A stretch of 64,000 bases of DNA from contig CAVXYA010000002.1 in the NCBI GenBank assembly GCA_963765955.1, positions 1,240,001 through 1,304,000 of the forward strand. The letters are read 5' to 3'. The notes under the pieces were generated by a model that saw only the letters and a program-made list of their open reading frames with translations, searched no databases and was not told where the DNA came from. The stretch's first letter is position 1; each line of letters opens with the position of its first letter. Positions 8,712 through 20,908 of the stretch are shown piece by piece. The position numbers and the translations under genes are program-made. This stretch comes from JAXDMK01 sp963765955 (GTDB taxonomy: Bacteria; Actinomycetota; Acidimicrobiia; Acidimicrobiales; AC-14).

Positions 8712-9599
8712 GTGATCCGCCTCGACGCCGCCACCGTCCTGCTCCAATGGGCCACCGGCGGGCTGTTGTTCCTGTGGGTAACGTCCCGGCGACGGCTGCT
8801 CGGCATCGGGTACGGGTGGCTCCTCCGGACCGTCTACCTGGTCCTGGCCGTGGGCGCGGTGGTCGCCGGGCAGCTGATGGACTCCGTGCCCGTGCGTGAC
8901 GTCTCCGCTGCCCTGGTGGCGGTGGCGGCGGCGGCCGCCCTGGCCGTCTCGATCATCCGGCGCCAGGCCGGCGTGTCCGGCCAGCGGGCCCTCCGTGAGC
9001 GAAAGGCGGCCCGGGTCGCCGCCATGCTGGGCCAGGGCGAGGCCAACGACGCCGGCCCGGGGCAACCGGTGGCGGACGTGACCGTGGCCCTCGCCCCACC
9101 CCGGGAGTTCCCGCCCGTCCTCGACCTGGTGGCGCCCGTCATCGGCGTCGTCGGCCTGGTGGCGGCCGCCATCGACGCCGGCGGCCCCACCGCCCTCGCC
9201 CTCGTGCGCATCCTGGCCGGTGCCGCCTTCCTGGGGGCGGTGTCCGACGCCATGCTGCTGGGCCACTGGTACCTGGTGCAGCCCGGACTGGGCCGGGAAC
9301 CGCTGCTGGAGCTCAACCGGTGGCTGGCGATCACCTGGCCGGTGGAGGTGGGCGCCCTCCTCTGGCCCACGGGCATGCTCTCGGTGCTCTCGGGCTCGAT
9401 CGACGACGGCTGGAACGGCACCCTCGGCTGGTTCTGGGTGGCCTGCGCCGTCACCACCCTCGTGCTCACCGTCGTCACCCGCAAGGCGCTCGAGGAGAAG
9501 TCCTACTCGGCGGTCATGGCCGCCACCGGGCTGCTCTACCTGGCCATCCTCATGGCCTTCGGCACCGACCTGGTGGCCCGGGCGGTGCTGGCCGGCTGA
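8712..9599 (+). CDS. Polytopic membrane protein, unknown function
   Basis: About 295 residues with seven to eight hydrophobic stretches: an N-terminal group, a charged linker near 95-130 (RRQAGVSGQRALRERKAAR), and a C-terminal group with LLGHWYLVQPGLGREPLLELNRW. No catalytic motif is recognised. GTG 8712 is preceded by a GGGG-type ribosome site; a TTG at 8670 in the same frame would add 14 residues. It is divergent from the aminotransferase gene and convergent with the repeat-bearing beta-lactamase gene. I know of similar unnamed proteins in actinobacteria only in general terms. Confidence 0.65.
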   Translation: MIRLDAATVLLQWATGGLLFLWVTSRRRLLGIGYGWLLRTVYLVLAVGAVVAGQLMDSVPVRDVSAALVAVAAAAALAVSIIRRQAGVSGQRALRERKAARVAAMLGQGEANDAGPGQPVADVTVALAPPREFPPVLDLVAPVIGVVGLVAAAIDAGGPTALALVRILAGAAFLGAVSDAMLLGHWYLVQPGLGREPLLELNRWLAITWPVEVGALLWPTGMLSVLSGSIDDGWNGTLGWFWVACAVTTLVLTVVTRKALEEKSYSAVMAATGLLYLAILMAFGTDLVARAVLAG

Positions 9600-9612
9600 G
9601 CTGAGCGTGAAG

Positions 9613-9652
9613 GTGGTGCGGCCGGCGGCCGATCGACCGCCGGCCGCACCAC
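9613..9652. terminator. Strong bidirectional hairpin between convergent genes
   Basis: A perfect 16-bp inverted repeat (9613-9628 and 9637-9652, GTGGTGCGGCCGGCGG and its complement) surrounds an 8-nt loop. It starts 14 bp after the stop of the plus-strand membrane protein and ends 6 bp before the stop codon of the minus-strand gene, so it can serve both. There is no T-run, as is common for GC-rich actinobacterial hairpins. Confidence 0.7.
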
Positions 9653-9657
9653 GTGGA

Positions 9658-11460
9658 TCAGAACAGGTCGTACGCCGGCCAGCTGACCGAGCTCGACACG
9701 ACGGCGTCGATCACCCCCTTCAGCTCGAAGCAGAAGCCGTCGTTGGCGGGACGGGTGTTGCAGAGCACGGCGAACGAGAACCCGTCGTTGCGGCGGACCA
9801 GGAACCCGATGGTCCCCCTCATGGCCCCGTTGTGGCCCCGGTAGTTGGTGTCGACGATCCAGCCCAGCCCGTAGCCGGGGTTGGCCGGCGCCCCCGAGAA
9901 CATGGTCGTCTCGGTGTTGGCGAACAGGATGTCGGTCTTGGCCGCGAACCCGTCGGTCCGCACCATGAGGCGCAGGAGGTCGATGGGCGTCGCGATCCAT
10001 CCGCCGTGGGCGTCCATGTGGCGGGGACGCAGGTTGTACGCACCGCTTCCCTGGTAGACGACCTCGGCCGGCTTGCGGTCGGCCAGGGTGTCGCCGCCGA
10101 TCTCCATCCGGGAGATGCCGCAGCCGCCGAGCATGAGCTTGACGTGGTTCTCGTAGGTCTGGCCGGTGACCTTCTCGATGACCCGCCCCAGGACGCAGTA
10201 CCCGAAGTTGCTGTACTCGTTGGCCATGCCCGGCGTGGTCTTCAGCGGCCGGTTGTCGAGCATCCAGTCGATCACCGCCTTGTGGGTGGCGTGGCCCGCG
10301 AACATCGGGTCGCCGCCGTCGTTGGTGAACCCGCTGGTGTGCTGGAGCAGGTGGCGGACGGTGATCTTCTTCACCTCGTCCGAGTAGGCCTTGGTGCCGT
10401 AGGTGGTCCCCAGGATGGCGCCGGTGCCGAAGACCTTGCCGTCGAGCTGGAGCTTCCCCGCCTCGATCAGGTCCATGACGTCGACCGCGGTGATGGGCTT
10501 GGACACGCTGGCCACCCGGAAGCGGTGCTTGGGGTTGACCTTCTCCCCGGCGGACGGGTCGGCCTCGCCGTAGCCCTTGGCGAAGACCAGCCGCTCGTCC
10601 TTGGTGATGGCCACCGACAGGCCGGGGATGGAGTGCTTGGTCATGTAGGCCTTGACCTTGGTGTCGATCGACCCGAGGTCGGAGCCGGCGATGCCCTCCG
10701 CCTTCCAGATGGCGGCGTAGCGGGCGCCGGCGGTGATGCCGTAGCCGCTCACCCACGCCAGCCGGTAGCCCTGGTAGTAGGCGTTGTCGAACTCGCCCTG
10801 GTACTGGGCCGAGCTCATCCCGTGGCGGGCCAGCCAGGCCGGTCCCGACGACTTGTCCCAGATGGCCGCGTAGCGGTCCTGGCCGCCGACGCTGTAGCCG
10901 CTGACCTGGATCAGGCGGAAGCCCTGGCCGATGAGGGAGTTGAACTCGGCCTGGTACTGGGCCGAGGTCATCCCATGGCGGGCGGCCCACGCCGGTCCCG
11001 AGGCCTTGCTCCAGATTGCCGCGTAGCGGGCCTGGCCGCCGACCTCGTAGCCGCTGACCAGCACCAGCCGGAAGCCCTGGCCCACGAACTTGTCGAACTC
11101 GGCCTGGTACTGGGCCGAGGACATCCCGTGGCGGGCGACCCATCCGGGGCTGGGGGACTTGTCCCAGATGGCGGCGTAGCGGTCCTGGCCGTCGCGCGTG
11201 TAGCCGCTCACCTCGACCAACCGGAAGCCCTGGCCGACGAACTTGTCGAACTCGGTCTGGTACTGGGCCGCCGTCATCCCGTGGCGGGCGACCCACCCCG
11301 GGCTGGGCGACTTGTCCCAGATGGCGGCGTACCGGTCGGTGCCATTGACGGTGTAGCCGTTCACGTGGACCAGCCGGAACCCCTGGCCCACCAGCTTGTC
11401 GAACTCCACCTGATACTGATCGGACGTCAGCCCGTGCCGGGCCGCCCATGCTGTCGCCAT
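9658..11460 (-). CDS. Beta-lactamase-fold serine hydrolase with five N-terminal tandem repeats
   Basis: 600 residues. Residues 1-255 are five repeats of exactly 51 residues, each ending in RYAAIW (at 43, 94, 145, 196 and 247), with ARHGM, QYQ-EF and GQGFRL in the middle. They resemble bacterial tandem repeat domain 1, found on polyglycine-hydrolase-like proteins. The rest is a class C beta-lactamase/esterase fold: S318-V-S-K321 (SxxK), Y416-S-N418 (YxN), and HNGAMRGTIGF near the end. A perfect AGGAGG 9 nt before ATG 11460 fixes the start; a TTG nine bases upstream would touch the ribosome site. No signal peptide is visible, which is odd for this fold. It is last in a minus-strand gene series. 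Confidence 0.85.
   Translation of the reverse strand: MATAWAARHGLTSDQYQVEFDKLVGQGFRLVHVNGYTVNGTDRYAAIWDKSPSPGWVARHGMTAAQYQTEFDKFVGQGFRLVEVSGYTRDGQDRYAAIWDKSPSPGWVARHGMSSAQYQAEFDKFVGQGFRLVLVSGYEVGGQARYAAIWSKASGPAWAARHGMTSAQYQAEFNSLIGQGFRLIQVSGYSVGGQDRYAAIWDKSSGPAWLARHGMSSAQYQGEFDNAYYQGYRLAWVSGYGITAGARYAAIWKAEGIAGSDLGSIDTKVKAYMTKHSIPGLSVAITKDERLVFAKGYGEADPSAGEKVNPKHRFRVASVSKPITAVDVMDLIEAGKLQLDGKVFGTGAILGTTYGTKAYSDEVKKITVRHLLQHTSGFTNDGGDPMFAGHATHKAVIDWMLDNRPLKTTPGMANEYSNFGYCVLGRVIEKVTGQTYENHVKLMLGGCGISRMEIGGDTLADRKPAEVVYQGSGAYNLRPRHMDAHGGWIATPIDLLRLMVRTDGFAAKTDILFANTETTMFSGAPANPGYGLGWIVDTNYRGHNGAMRGTIGFLVRRNDGFSFAVLCNTRPANDGFCFELKGVIDAVVSSSVSWPAYDLF
10692..11456 (-). repeat. Five 153-bp tandem repeats inside the beta-lactamase-fold gene
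   Basis: The 51-residue protein repeat is also a DNA repeat of 153 bp, five copies with no indels. The coding stretch for CCAGATGGCGGCGTA-like sequence recurs about every 153 bp between roughly 10700 and 11330. The fixed period suggests unequal-crossover expansion with selection on protein length. Confidence 0.75.
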
Positions 11461-11521
11461 CGTCGGCAACCTCCTTGGAAGCGTGCCTCCCTAGAGTGCG
11501 CCGACCGAGCCAAAATTCAAT

Positions 11522-11535
11522 GGGTCAGATGACCC
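11522..11535. promoter_or_regulatory. Palindrome upstream of the beta-lactamase-fold gene
   Basis: GGGTCA-GA-TGACCC is a 14-bp palindrome in an unusually AT-rich spot (CCAAAATTCAAT alongside). On the minus strand it is followed by a TTGAAT (-35-like) and TCTAGG (-10-like) pair about 19 bp apart, upstream of the AAGGAGG at 11471-11477. It could be an operator. Confidence 0.35.
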
Positions 11536-11559
11536 TTCGCGGCTGACCGACCCCGGCGG

Positions 11560-12081
11560 TCAGGCATCGTCGTCCCCTGGGCCGGCGTCGCCCCCGCCCG
11601 CCCCGGGCGCGGCCGACCGGTAGACCGATCGGCGGCGGAACAGCAGGCCGATCTCGACGAGGAGAAGCAGCAGGCCGATGCCGGCGAAGACCGACCACAT
11701 CCACTTCCCCGGCTGGTCGGCCCACTGGGCCCGGGACGGGTTGGAGGGGTCGTAGCGGACCTCGACGACGTCGCCGATGTCCTCGCCGAACCCGCTCATC
11801 TCGGCCTCGAAGCGGTGCTCGCGCTCGAACCGGTCGGTGAACTCGATGATCGGCATCCTGAAGGTCGAGGTGTGACCGTCCGAGTCGGTCGACTGGCGGG
11901 TCACCTTGTCGACGATCGTGCCGGTGGTCAGCACGCCCCCCTCGATCGGCTGCTGCGACCGCCACGTCCCCAGGCCGGCGAGCAGGAAGCCAACACCGAC
12001 CGCCGTCAGGAGGAGGTCGATCACGATGGTGGTCCAGTCCCGTTCCCGCCATGGCTTCGTGAACCATCCGCCCCGGGCCAC
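11560..12081 (-). CDS. DUF3592-family membrane protein
   Basis: 173 residues. One N-terminal transmembrane helix (TIVIDLLLTAVGVGFLLAGL), an extracytoplasmic beta-rich part with the family hallmark VEVRYDPSNPSRAQ, and a second helix (VFAGIGLLLLLVEIGLLF) match the DUF3592 layout. The function of the family is unknown. GTG 12081 lies 8 bp downstream of the metH stop and on the same strand, so it is probably co-transcribed with metH. Confidence 0.75.
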   Translation of the reverse strand: MARGGWFTKPWRERDWTTIVIDLLLTAVGVGFLLAGLGTWRSQQPIEGGVLTTGTIVDKVTRQSTDSDGHTSTFRMPIIEFTDRFEREHRFEAEMSGFGEDIGDVVEVRYDPSNPSRAQWADQPGKWMWSVFAGIGLLLLLVEIGLLFRRRSVYRSAAPGAGGGDAGPGDDDA

Positions 12082-12089
12082 GCCGGCTC

Positions 12090-15623
<3,534 letters not shown>

Positions 15624-15636
15624 GTGGGAGTCCAGG

Positions 15637-16350
15637 CTAATGGGGCCACCCTGGGTGCTCGGTCGGGATTCGCCGCCACCTGCCTTCGAGCACGAGGAAG
15701 GACACAACTGTCGCCGCGCCCGAGGCCGCCGCATGCGCGATCGCCGGCGCCGCCAGCCCGCCCGACCACACCCGGAGCCACGACAGCCCGGCGCCGACCG
15801 CCGCCGTGGCCACGACCACCCCGCCGAGCAGCACCGGGCCGGCGGGCAGGTGGTTGGTCCGGAGCGTCGCCCTGGTCGGCACCACGTGCCACAGTCCGAA
15901 CAGGACACAGGAGGCGGCTGCCGCCCACCCCAGGGGCACGAGCCGGTCGAGGAGGGCCGGCAACACGCCCCGGAAGGCGATCTCCTCCACTACCACCGTC
16001 CCCAGGGGGATGCGGACAAGCACCCGGTAGGCCATGCCCAGCGGGCGCACTCGGGACATCCGTCGATCCGCGAACACAGGACGGATGGACGGGAGCAGGC
16101 CGGCGATCCCGACCAGCAGCGCCGCCGCCCCGCCGATCACCAACCCGGCGCCGACACCGGCCGCCGACAGGCCCAGCTCGCCGGCGTCGAGCCCGGCCCA
16201 CCGGGCGAAGCCCACCAGCGCCGTCGCCGAGGCCAGGCAGGCCGGGACGTAGAGCCACCTCGGCAGCCGTTCGACCCGCAGGTTGTGGACGGTGAGGACG
16301 ACGACGCCCGCCAACAGGGCCAGCGCCGGTGCCAGTTCTGCGCCTTTCAA
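15637..16350 (-). CDS. CPBP-family intramembrane metalloprotease
   Basis: 237 residues with six to seven hydrophobic helices. The Abi/CAAX-protease-like motifs are present: EEIAFRGVLPALL (EExxxR), FGLWHVV and AHAAAS near the C-terminus. These are glutamate/histidine membrane proteases whose bacterial substrates are mostly unknown. A TTG at 16350 overlaps the stop of the upstream acyltransferase (TTGA), giving translational coupling; GTG 16380 would add ten residues. The metH start follows 13 bp downstream. Confidence 0.8.
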   Translation of the reverse strand: MKGAELAPALALLAGVVVLTVHNLRVERLPRWLYVPACLASATALVGFARWAGLDAGELGLSAAGVGAGLVIGGAAALLVGIAGLLPSIRPVFADRRMSRVRPLGMAYRVLVRIPLGTVVVEEIAFRGVLPALLDRLVPLGWAAAASCVLFGLWHVVPTRATLRTNHLPAGPVLLGGVVVATAAVGAGLSWLRVWSGGLAAPAIAHAAASGAATVVSFLVLEGRWRRIPTEHPGWPH

Positions 16351-17648
16351 ACGCGAGCGGACCGGGCGCCGACCAGACACCCGGCGGTGCCGAGGAGGCC
16401 GAGGGCCACCACCGGCAGGCCGGCGGGCATGCCCGCCACCGCGAACCCCCGCCGGGCGAGCATCCCCATGGCGATGGTGATGGCGGCGGCGGCCGCCACC
16501 GCCCGCCAGCGGGCAACGTCGGACTTCGTGAGAGGAGCCGACTCGACCCGGGCGAAGAGGGCGACCAGGGGCACCATCGCCGCCGCCAGCAGCACGATCC
16601 ACACCGGGCGCCACGCCCACCAGGCCAACGTTCCGGCTTCGGGGGAGGGCAGCAGGCCGGCGGGCAGCACGGCCGCGGTGACGACGACCAGGGCGGTGAT
16701 GTGCCAGAGGTACAGGGTCATGGCCATCCCGTTGGCGGCCACGACCGTCGCCCACACCCGGGGCCGGGCCAGCCACCGGTCCACCAGCGGCCGCAGGGCG
16801 AGGACGGCGCCGAACTGCCACACGGCCAGGGCCACGATGGCGAACGACGGCGGGAAGGTGTTCGTCCGGCCCGCCTCGATGCCGCCCACCATCGACCCGG
16901 GGTACCCGAACCACGACGTGAGCACGACCAGGGTGCCCATGCCCACCGCCGCCAGCCCGACGTGCCGCCCCCTCGACCAGCCCGTCACCGAACCCGACCG
17001 CCAGGCCACGCCCAGCTGGTGGGCGAACAACCACACCAGGCCCAGGTTGAGCCAGCCGACGACGGGGACACCGAAGCTCCAGCGGGCGATGTCGACCGCC
17101 AGAACGGTGGCGCCCAGGGTGAGGGTGACACCCCAGCCCCAGCGCTGCTGGGCCGAAAGCATGGCCGGCGCCAAGGCCACGACCGCCACATAGACGGCGA
17201 GGAACCACAGGGGCTGGGCAATGGAGCCGGCCCGCAGGTCGCGGGGGTTCAGGCCGGCGACGACCATGGCCGCGGCGAGCGCCGTCCAGACCAGGGCGAA
17301 GGCGAGGACGGGCCGCACCAGGCGTCGCAGCCGGCTCCCGAGCCACGTTCCGTAGTCGATTCCGTCCCGTCGGGCGGCGGCCAGCGAGGCCGAGTTGGAG
17401 AACCCGCCCACGATGAAGAAGACCGGCATGACCTGGAACAACCACGTCAGCCAGCGGGCGGCCGGAGTGACCTCGAGGACGTTGGAGGTATGCAGCCGGC
17501 CGTCGGACCACACCACCACGGCCATCAGCCAGTGGCCGAGCATGACCACCGCGAGCGAGGCGACCCGGAGGAAGTCGACGTAGCGGTCGCGGGTCTTGGG
17601 GGTGGCTGAGGCCAGGTGACCTGCGGTGCGGGTGAGGGTGGTCGTCAT
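16347..17648 (-). CDS. Membrane acyltransferase (acyltransferase 3 / OafA family)
   Basis: 433 residues with about ten transmembrane helices. Family marks are RYVDFLRVASLAVVMLGHW near the N-terminus (the RxxD/E-RxxA region ending in the conserved histidine), VMPVFFIVGGFSN, and LYLWHI late in the protein. Such enzymes O-acetylate or otherwise acylate cell-envelope sugars or lipids at the membrane. ATG 17648 is the methionine just before TTTLTRT. It is the first gene of the minus-strand series that runs through the CPBP protease and metH, divergent from the acyl-CoA ligase. Confidence 0.82.
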   Translation of the reverse strand: MTTTLTRTAGHLASATPKTRDRYVDFLRVASLAVVMLGHWLMAVVVWSDGRLHTSNVLEVTPAARWLTWLFQVMPVFFIVGGFSNSASLAAARRDGIDYGTWLGSRLRRLVRPVLAFALVWTALAAAMVVAGLNPRDLRAGSIAQPLWFLAVYVAVVALAPAMLSAQQRWGWGVTLTLGATVLAVDIARWSFGVPVVGWLNLGLVWLFAHQLGVAWRSGSVTGWSRGRHVGLAAVGMGTLVVLTSWFGYPGSMVGGIEAGRTNTFPPSFAIVALAVWQFGAVLALRPLVDRWLARPRVWATVVAANGMAMTLYLWHITALVVVTAAVLPAGLLPSPEAGTLAWWAWRPVWIVLLAAAMVPLVALFARVESAPLTKSDVARWRAVAAAAAITIAMGMLARRGFAVAGMPAGLPVVALGLLGTAGCLVGARSARV

Positions 17649-17691
17649 GACCTCATGGTCGGCCCCGGGGCCGGCGGGCCCCAGCCGGGTT

Positions 17692-17735
17692 GCCCCCCAA
17701 GATCCCTGGGGTCTCACCCCAGGCGGATTGGGGGC
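17692..17735. promoter_or_regulatory. Two-tier palindrome in a divergent promoter region
   Basis: An inner perfect repeat, CCTGGGG-TCTCA-CCCCAGG (17705-17723), is nested in an outer repeat of CCCCCCAA (17693-17700) with TTGGGGGC (17728-17735). It sits between divergent genes, 45 bp before the acyl-CoA ligase ATG and 44 bp before the acyltransferase ATG. The symmetry and place suit a repressor operator (TetR-type regulators commonly control such ligases) or an RNA leader hairpin. Confidence 0.45.
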
Positions 17736-17779
17736 GGCGCCGCCTGGTCGCGCCCTGTGAGAGGGCCGACAGTCGAACC

Positions 17780-19378
17780 ATGACATCTCATCCCGCCCTG
17801 GCCCCCCTCGACTTCGTCCCCGTCGATTCGGAGATCGTCAACCTGGCGTCCGTCCTGGCCGAGTCCGCCGCCCGTCATCCCGACCAGGCCGCCCTGATCG
17901 CCGGGGACACGACCGTGGATTACGCCGGCCTCGACACCTTCGCCCGCATGTTCGCCGGCGCCCTCGCCAACCTGGGGGTGCGTCCCGGCGAGCATGTCGC
18001 CCTCCTCCTGCCCAACGTCCCGCAGTTCACCGTCGCCTACTTCGGCTGCCACTATGCGGGCAACCCGGTCGTGCCCCTCAACGTGCTGCTCACCGCCGAC
18101 GAGCTCGCCTACCACCTGGAGGACTCCCAGGCCTCGGTGGTCGTGGCCTGGGAACTGTTCCTCGGGCCGCTGCAGGAGGCGGTGGCCCGGACGGGCACCG
18201 TCCGCCACGTCATCGTGTGCCGGGCCGACCTGGCCGACCGGACGGCGCCCGCCGGCTGCGACAACCTGGTCACGCTGATGGCCGGGGCGTCGCCGGTGGA
18301 GGCGGCCCACCCGACGGTCGCCGACGACACCGCCGTCGTGCTCTACACCTCGGGCACGACCGGCCGGCCCAAGGGCGCCGAACTCACCCACGCCAACCTG
18401 CTGTCCAACGCCCGGGCCGCGGCCGGTCTCGTCGACCTGGGGCCGGACACCGTCGCCCTCGTCTCCCTCCCCCTCTTCCACGCCTTCGGGATGACCGTCA
18501 TGCACAACGCCGTGCTCTCGGTCGGCGGCACCGTGGTGCTGCTTCCCCGCTTCCACCCCCGGACCGCCATCGAGCTCATGGACCGCCACCGGGTCACGTT
18601 CCTGGGGGGCGTGCCGACCATGTTCATGGCCCTCCTGGACGCGGACACTTCGGGCTGCGACCTGTCCGGCCTGCGCTGGTGCGTGTCCGGCGGCGCCCCC
18701 ATGCCGGCCCCGGTGATGGCCGCGTTCGAGGATCGCTTCGGGGTGACCTTGCTCGAGGGCTACGGCCTGTCGGAGACCTCGCCCGCAGTGAGCTTCACCG
18801 TCCCCGACCGGCCCCGCACCCCGGGCTCGATCGGGTACCCCCTGCCCGGCGTGGCGGTCCGCTTGGTGGACGAGGACGGACGGGTCGTCACCGCGCCCGA
18901 CACGGCCGGCGAGATCCAGGTCAAGGGGCCCAACGTGATGAAGGGGTACTGGCGCAACCCGGCGGCGACGGCCGAGGCGGTGGTCGACGGCTGGCTGCGC
19001 ACGGGCGACATCGGCATGACCGACTCGGACGGGGCCCTCCGCATCGTCGACCGCAAGAAGGACCTGGTCATCCGGGGCGGCTACAACGTCTACCCCCGCG
19101 AGATCGAGGGGGTGCTCCACTCCCACCCGGCGATCGCCATGGCCGCAGTAGTGGGCGTGCCCGACGCCCGGCTGGGCGAAGAGGTCAAGGCGGTCGTCAC
19201 CCTCAAGCCGGGCGCCTCGGCCACCCCGAAGGAGATCGTGGCCTTCTGCCGGCGCCACCTGGCCGCCTACAAGTACCCCCGGGTGGTCGAGGTCCGGGAC
19301 TCGCTGCCCCTCGGCCCCACCGGCAAGGTGCTCAAGAACGTCCTCCGGGAGCCGGTCGAGCTGGCCGTGTCCGCCTGA
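17780..19378 (+). CDS. fadD: Long-chain fatty-acid-CoA ligase (AMP-forming)
   Basis: 532 residues, normal for the ANL superfamily. The P-loop-like motif YTSGTTGRPKG is at 189-199, GYGLSETSP follows, then the hinge region GWLRTGDIG and DRKKDLVIRGGYNVYPREIE, and the catalytic lysine in PTGKVLKN near the C-terminus. It activates a carboxylic acid to acyl-AMP and then acyl-CoA. Chain length is not predictable. ATG 17780 opens after a divergent regulatory region with a two-tier palindrome. Four bases after its stop the 73-bp repeat array begins. Confidence 0.9.
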   Translation: MTSHPALAPLDFVPVDSEIVNLASVLAESAARHPDQAALIAGDTTVDYAGLDTFARMFAGALANLGVRPGEHVALLLPNVPQFTVAYFGCHYAGNPVVPLNVLLTADELAYHLEDSQASVVVAWELFLGPLQEAVARTGTVRHVIVCRADLADRTAPAGCDNLVTLMAGASPVEAAHPTVADDTAVVLYTSGTTGRPKGAELTHANLLSNARAAAGLVDLGPDTVALVSLPLFHAFGMTVMHNAVLSVGGTVVLLPRFHPRTAIELMDRHRVTFLGGVPTMFMALLDADTSGCDLSGLRWCVSGGAPMPAPVMAAFEDRFGVTLLEGYGLSETSPAVSFTVPDRPRTPGSIGYPLPGVAVRLVDEDGRVVTAPDTAGEIQVKGPNVMKGYWRNPAATAEAVVDGWLRTGDIGMTDSDGALRIVDRKKDLVIRGGYNVYPREIEGVLHSHPAIAMAAVVGVPDARLGEEVKAVVTLKPGASATPKEIVAFCRRHLAAYKYPRVVEVRDSLPLGPTGKVLKNVLREPVELAVSA

Positions 19379-19382
19379 CCGA

Positions 19383-19864
19383 CACACGTGGTCCCTCCAG
19401 GGGCCCATCCGTGCCATCCGCTCACCGCCGGCCGGTCCTCACGCCGAACGTTCGCCACACGTGGTCCCTCCATGGGCCCACCCGTGCCATCTGCTCGCCG
19501 CCGGCCGGTCCTCACGCCGAACGTTCGCCACTCGGGGTCCCTCCATGGGCCCACCCGTGCCATACGCTCATCGCCGGCCGGTCCTCACGCCGAACGATCG
19601 CCACTCGTGGTCCCTCTATGGGCCCACCCGCGCCATCCGCTCGCCGGGGGCCGGTCCGCACGCCGAACGATCGCCACTCGTGGTCCCTCTATGGGCCCAC
19701 CCGCGCCATCCGCTCGCCGGGGGCGGTTTCTCCCGGCCGAACGATCGCCACACGTGGTCCCTCCAGGGGCCCACCCGTGCCAGACGCTCGTCGCCGGCGG
19801 CACGTACCGGCAGAACGATCGCCACTTGTAGTCCCTCTTTGGGCCCACCCGCGCCATTCGCTCG
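19383..19864. repeat. 73-bp tandem repeat array, about 6.6 copies, each with a hairpin
   Basis: Copies start at 19383, 19456, 19529, 19602, 19675, 19749 and 19823, at spacings of 73, 73, 73, 73, 74 and 74 bp; the last is partial. Each contains GTGGTCCC-TCCAT-GGGCCCAC or a variant, an 8-bp stem (one G-U pair) with a 5-nt loop, then CCCGTGCCAT and a CCGAACGATCGC end. The array begins 4 bp after the acyl-CoA ligase stop and ends 15 bp before the convergent ddl stop, so it fills the whole gap. The unit is not a multiple of three, so long open frames through it are chance. There are no unique spacers as in CRISPR. Nothing else is seen between 19379 and 19879. Confidence 0.9.
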
Positions 19865-19879
19865 CAGGCGCGTGGCTCG

Positions 19880-20908
19880 TCAGCGGCTGCGGCCGTAGCG
19901 CTCGGCCCGGTTGCGGTGGCGGGCCAGGCCGGCGTCGACCAGCTCGTCGATGAGCTTCCGGTAGGGGATCCCGGTGGCCGCCCACATCTTGGGGTACATC
20001 GAGATCGGCGTGAAGCCAGGGATGGTGTTGACCTCGTTGAGGAGCAGGCCCCGGCCCTGCTCCTCGTAGAAGAAGTCGACCCGGGCCATGCCGTCGACCC
20101 GGAGGGCGGTGGCGGCGGCGACCGCCAGCCGGCGCACCTCGTCCGCCACCCCGGGCGGGAGGGGCGCCGGCACCAGCAGCTCGGCCGCCCCGTCGGCGTA
20201 CTTGTCGTCGTAGTCGTAGAAGTCGTGGCTGGGCCGGATCTCGCCCGGCACCGACGCCCGCAGGCGGCCGTAGCCGAGCACCCCGCACTCGATCTCCCGG
20301 GCGTTGACGGCCTCCTCGACCACGACCCACTCGTCGTAGTCGAGGGCCAGCTTCACCGCTGTGGCCAGCTCGCCGACGTCGGTGGCCCGGGTGACGCCCA
20401 CCGACGACCCGAGGTTGGCCGGCTTCACGAACACCGGCAGACCGAGGTCGGCCGCCATCCGAGACACCGCCCCGTCGAAGTCGCCCTCCAGGTCGACGTC
20501 GCGAAAGGCCAGGTGGCGGACCTGGGGCAGGCCGTGGGCGGCAGCCGCGTCCTTGGCCATGGCCTTGTCCATGCAGAGGGCGGAGCCGAGCACGCCGGTG
20601 CCGACGTAGGGCACGCCCAGCATCTCCAGGAGGCCCTGGGCCGTGCCGTCCTCCCCGAAGGGGCCGTGCAGCACCGGGAAGGCGACCGTGTCGGGCTGGG
20701 CCAGGACGTCGGCCGGCTGCACCTCCGGCCCCTCGGCCGTGAGACGGTCGTCGGTCGCCTCGGCCAGCACCCACCGGCCGCCGTGGGTGATGCCGACGGG
20801 GACGACGTCGTACCGGGCAGGATCAGCCGCAGCCAGCACGTGGGCCCCGGTCACGCACGACACGTCGTGCTCCGCCGAGCGCCCGCCGAAGAGGAGCACC
20901 AGGCGCAT
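19880..20908 (-). CDS. ddl: D-alanine--D-alanine ligase
   Basis: 342 residues of the ATP-grasp fold. Typical stretches are LLFGGRSAEHDVS at the N-terminus, FPVLHGPFGEDGT, the grasp segment VFVKPANLGSSVGV, and the metal site FFYEEQGRGLLLNEVNTIPGFT. It makes the D-Ala-D-Ala dipeptide that the adjacent MurF adds to the peptidoglycan precursor. ATG 20908 is preceded by GGGGAGGGG; an in-frame upstream ATG would add 23 low-complexity residues and lacks this site. It is divergent from murF by 89 bp. Confidence 0.93.
   Translation of the reverse strand: MRLVLLFGGRSAEHDVSCVTGAHVLAAADPARYDVVPVGITHGGRWVLAEATDDRLTAEGPEVQPADVLAQPDTVAFPVLHGPFGEDGTAQGLLEMLGVPYVGTGVLGSALCMDKAMAKDAAAAHGLPQVRHLAFRDVDLEGDFDGAVSRMAADLGLPVFVKPANLGSSVGVTRATDVGELATAVKLALDYDEWVVVEEAVNAREIECGVLGYGRLRASVPGEIRPSHDFYDYDDKYADGAAELLVPAPLPPGVADEVRRLAVAAATALRVDGMARVDFFYEEQGRGLLLNEVNTIPGFTPISMYPKMWAATGIPYRKLIDELVDAGLARHRNRAERYGRSR

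Noticed and set aside
19383..19864. CRISPR array
   Set aside because: Copies are contiguous 73-74 bp units with no unique spacers, and no cas genes are nearby.
19388..19898. Repeat proteins read through the 73-bp array on either strand
   Set aside because: The unit length is not a multiple of three, so each frame cycles through different peptides; no ribosome site or start pattern supports translation.
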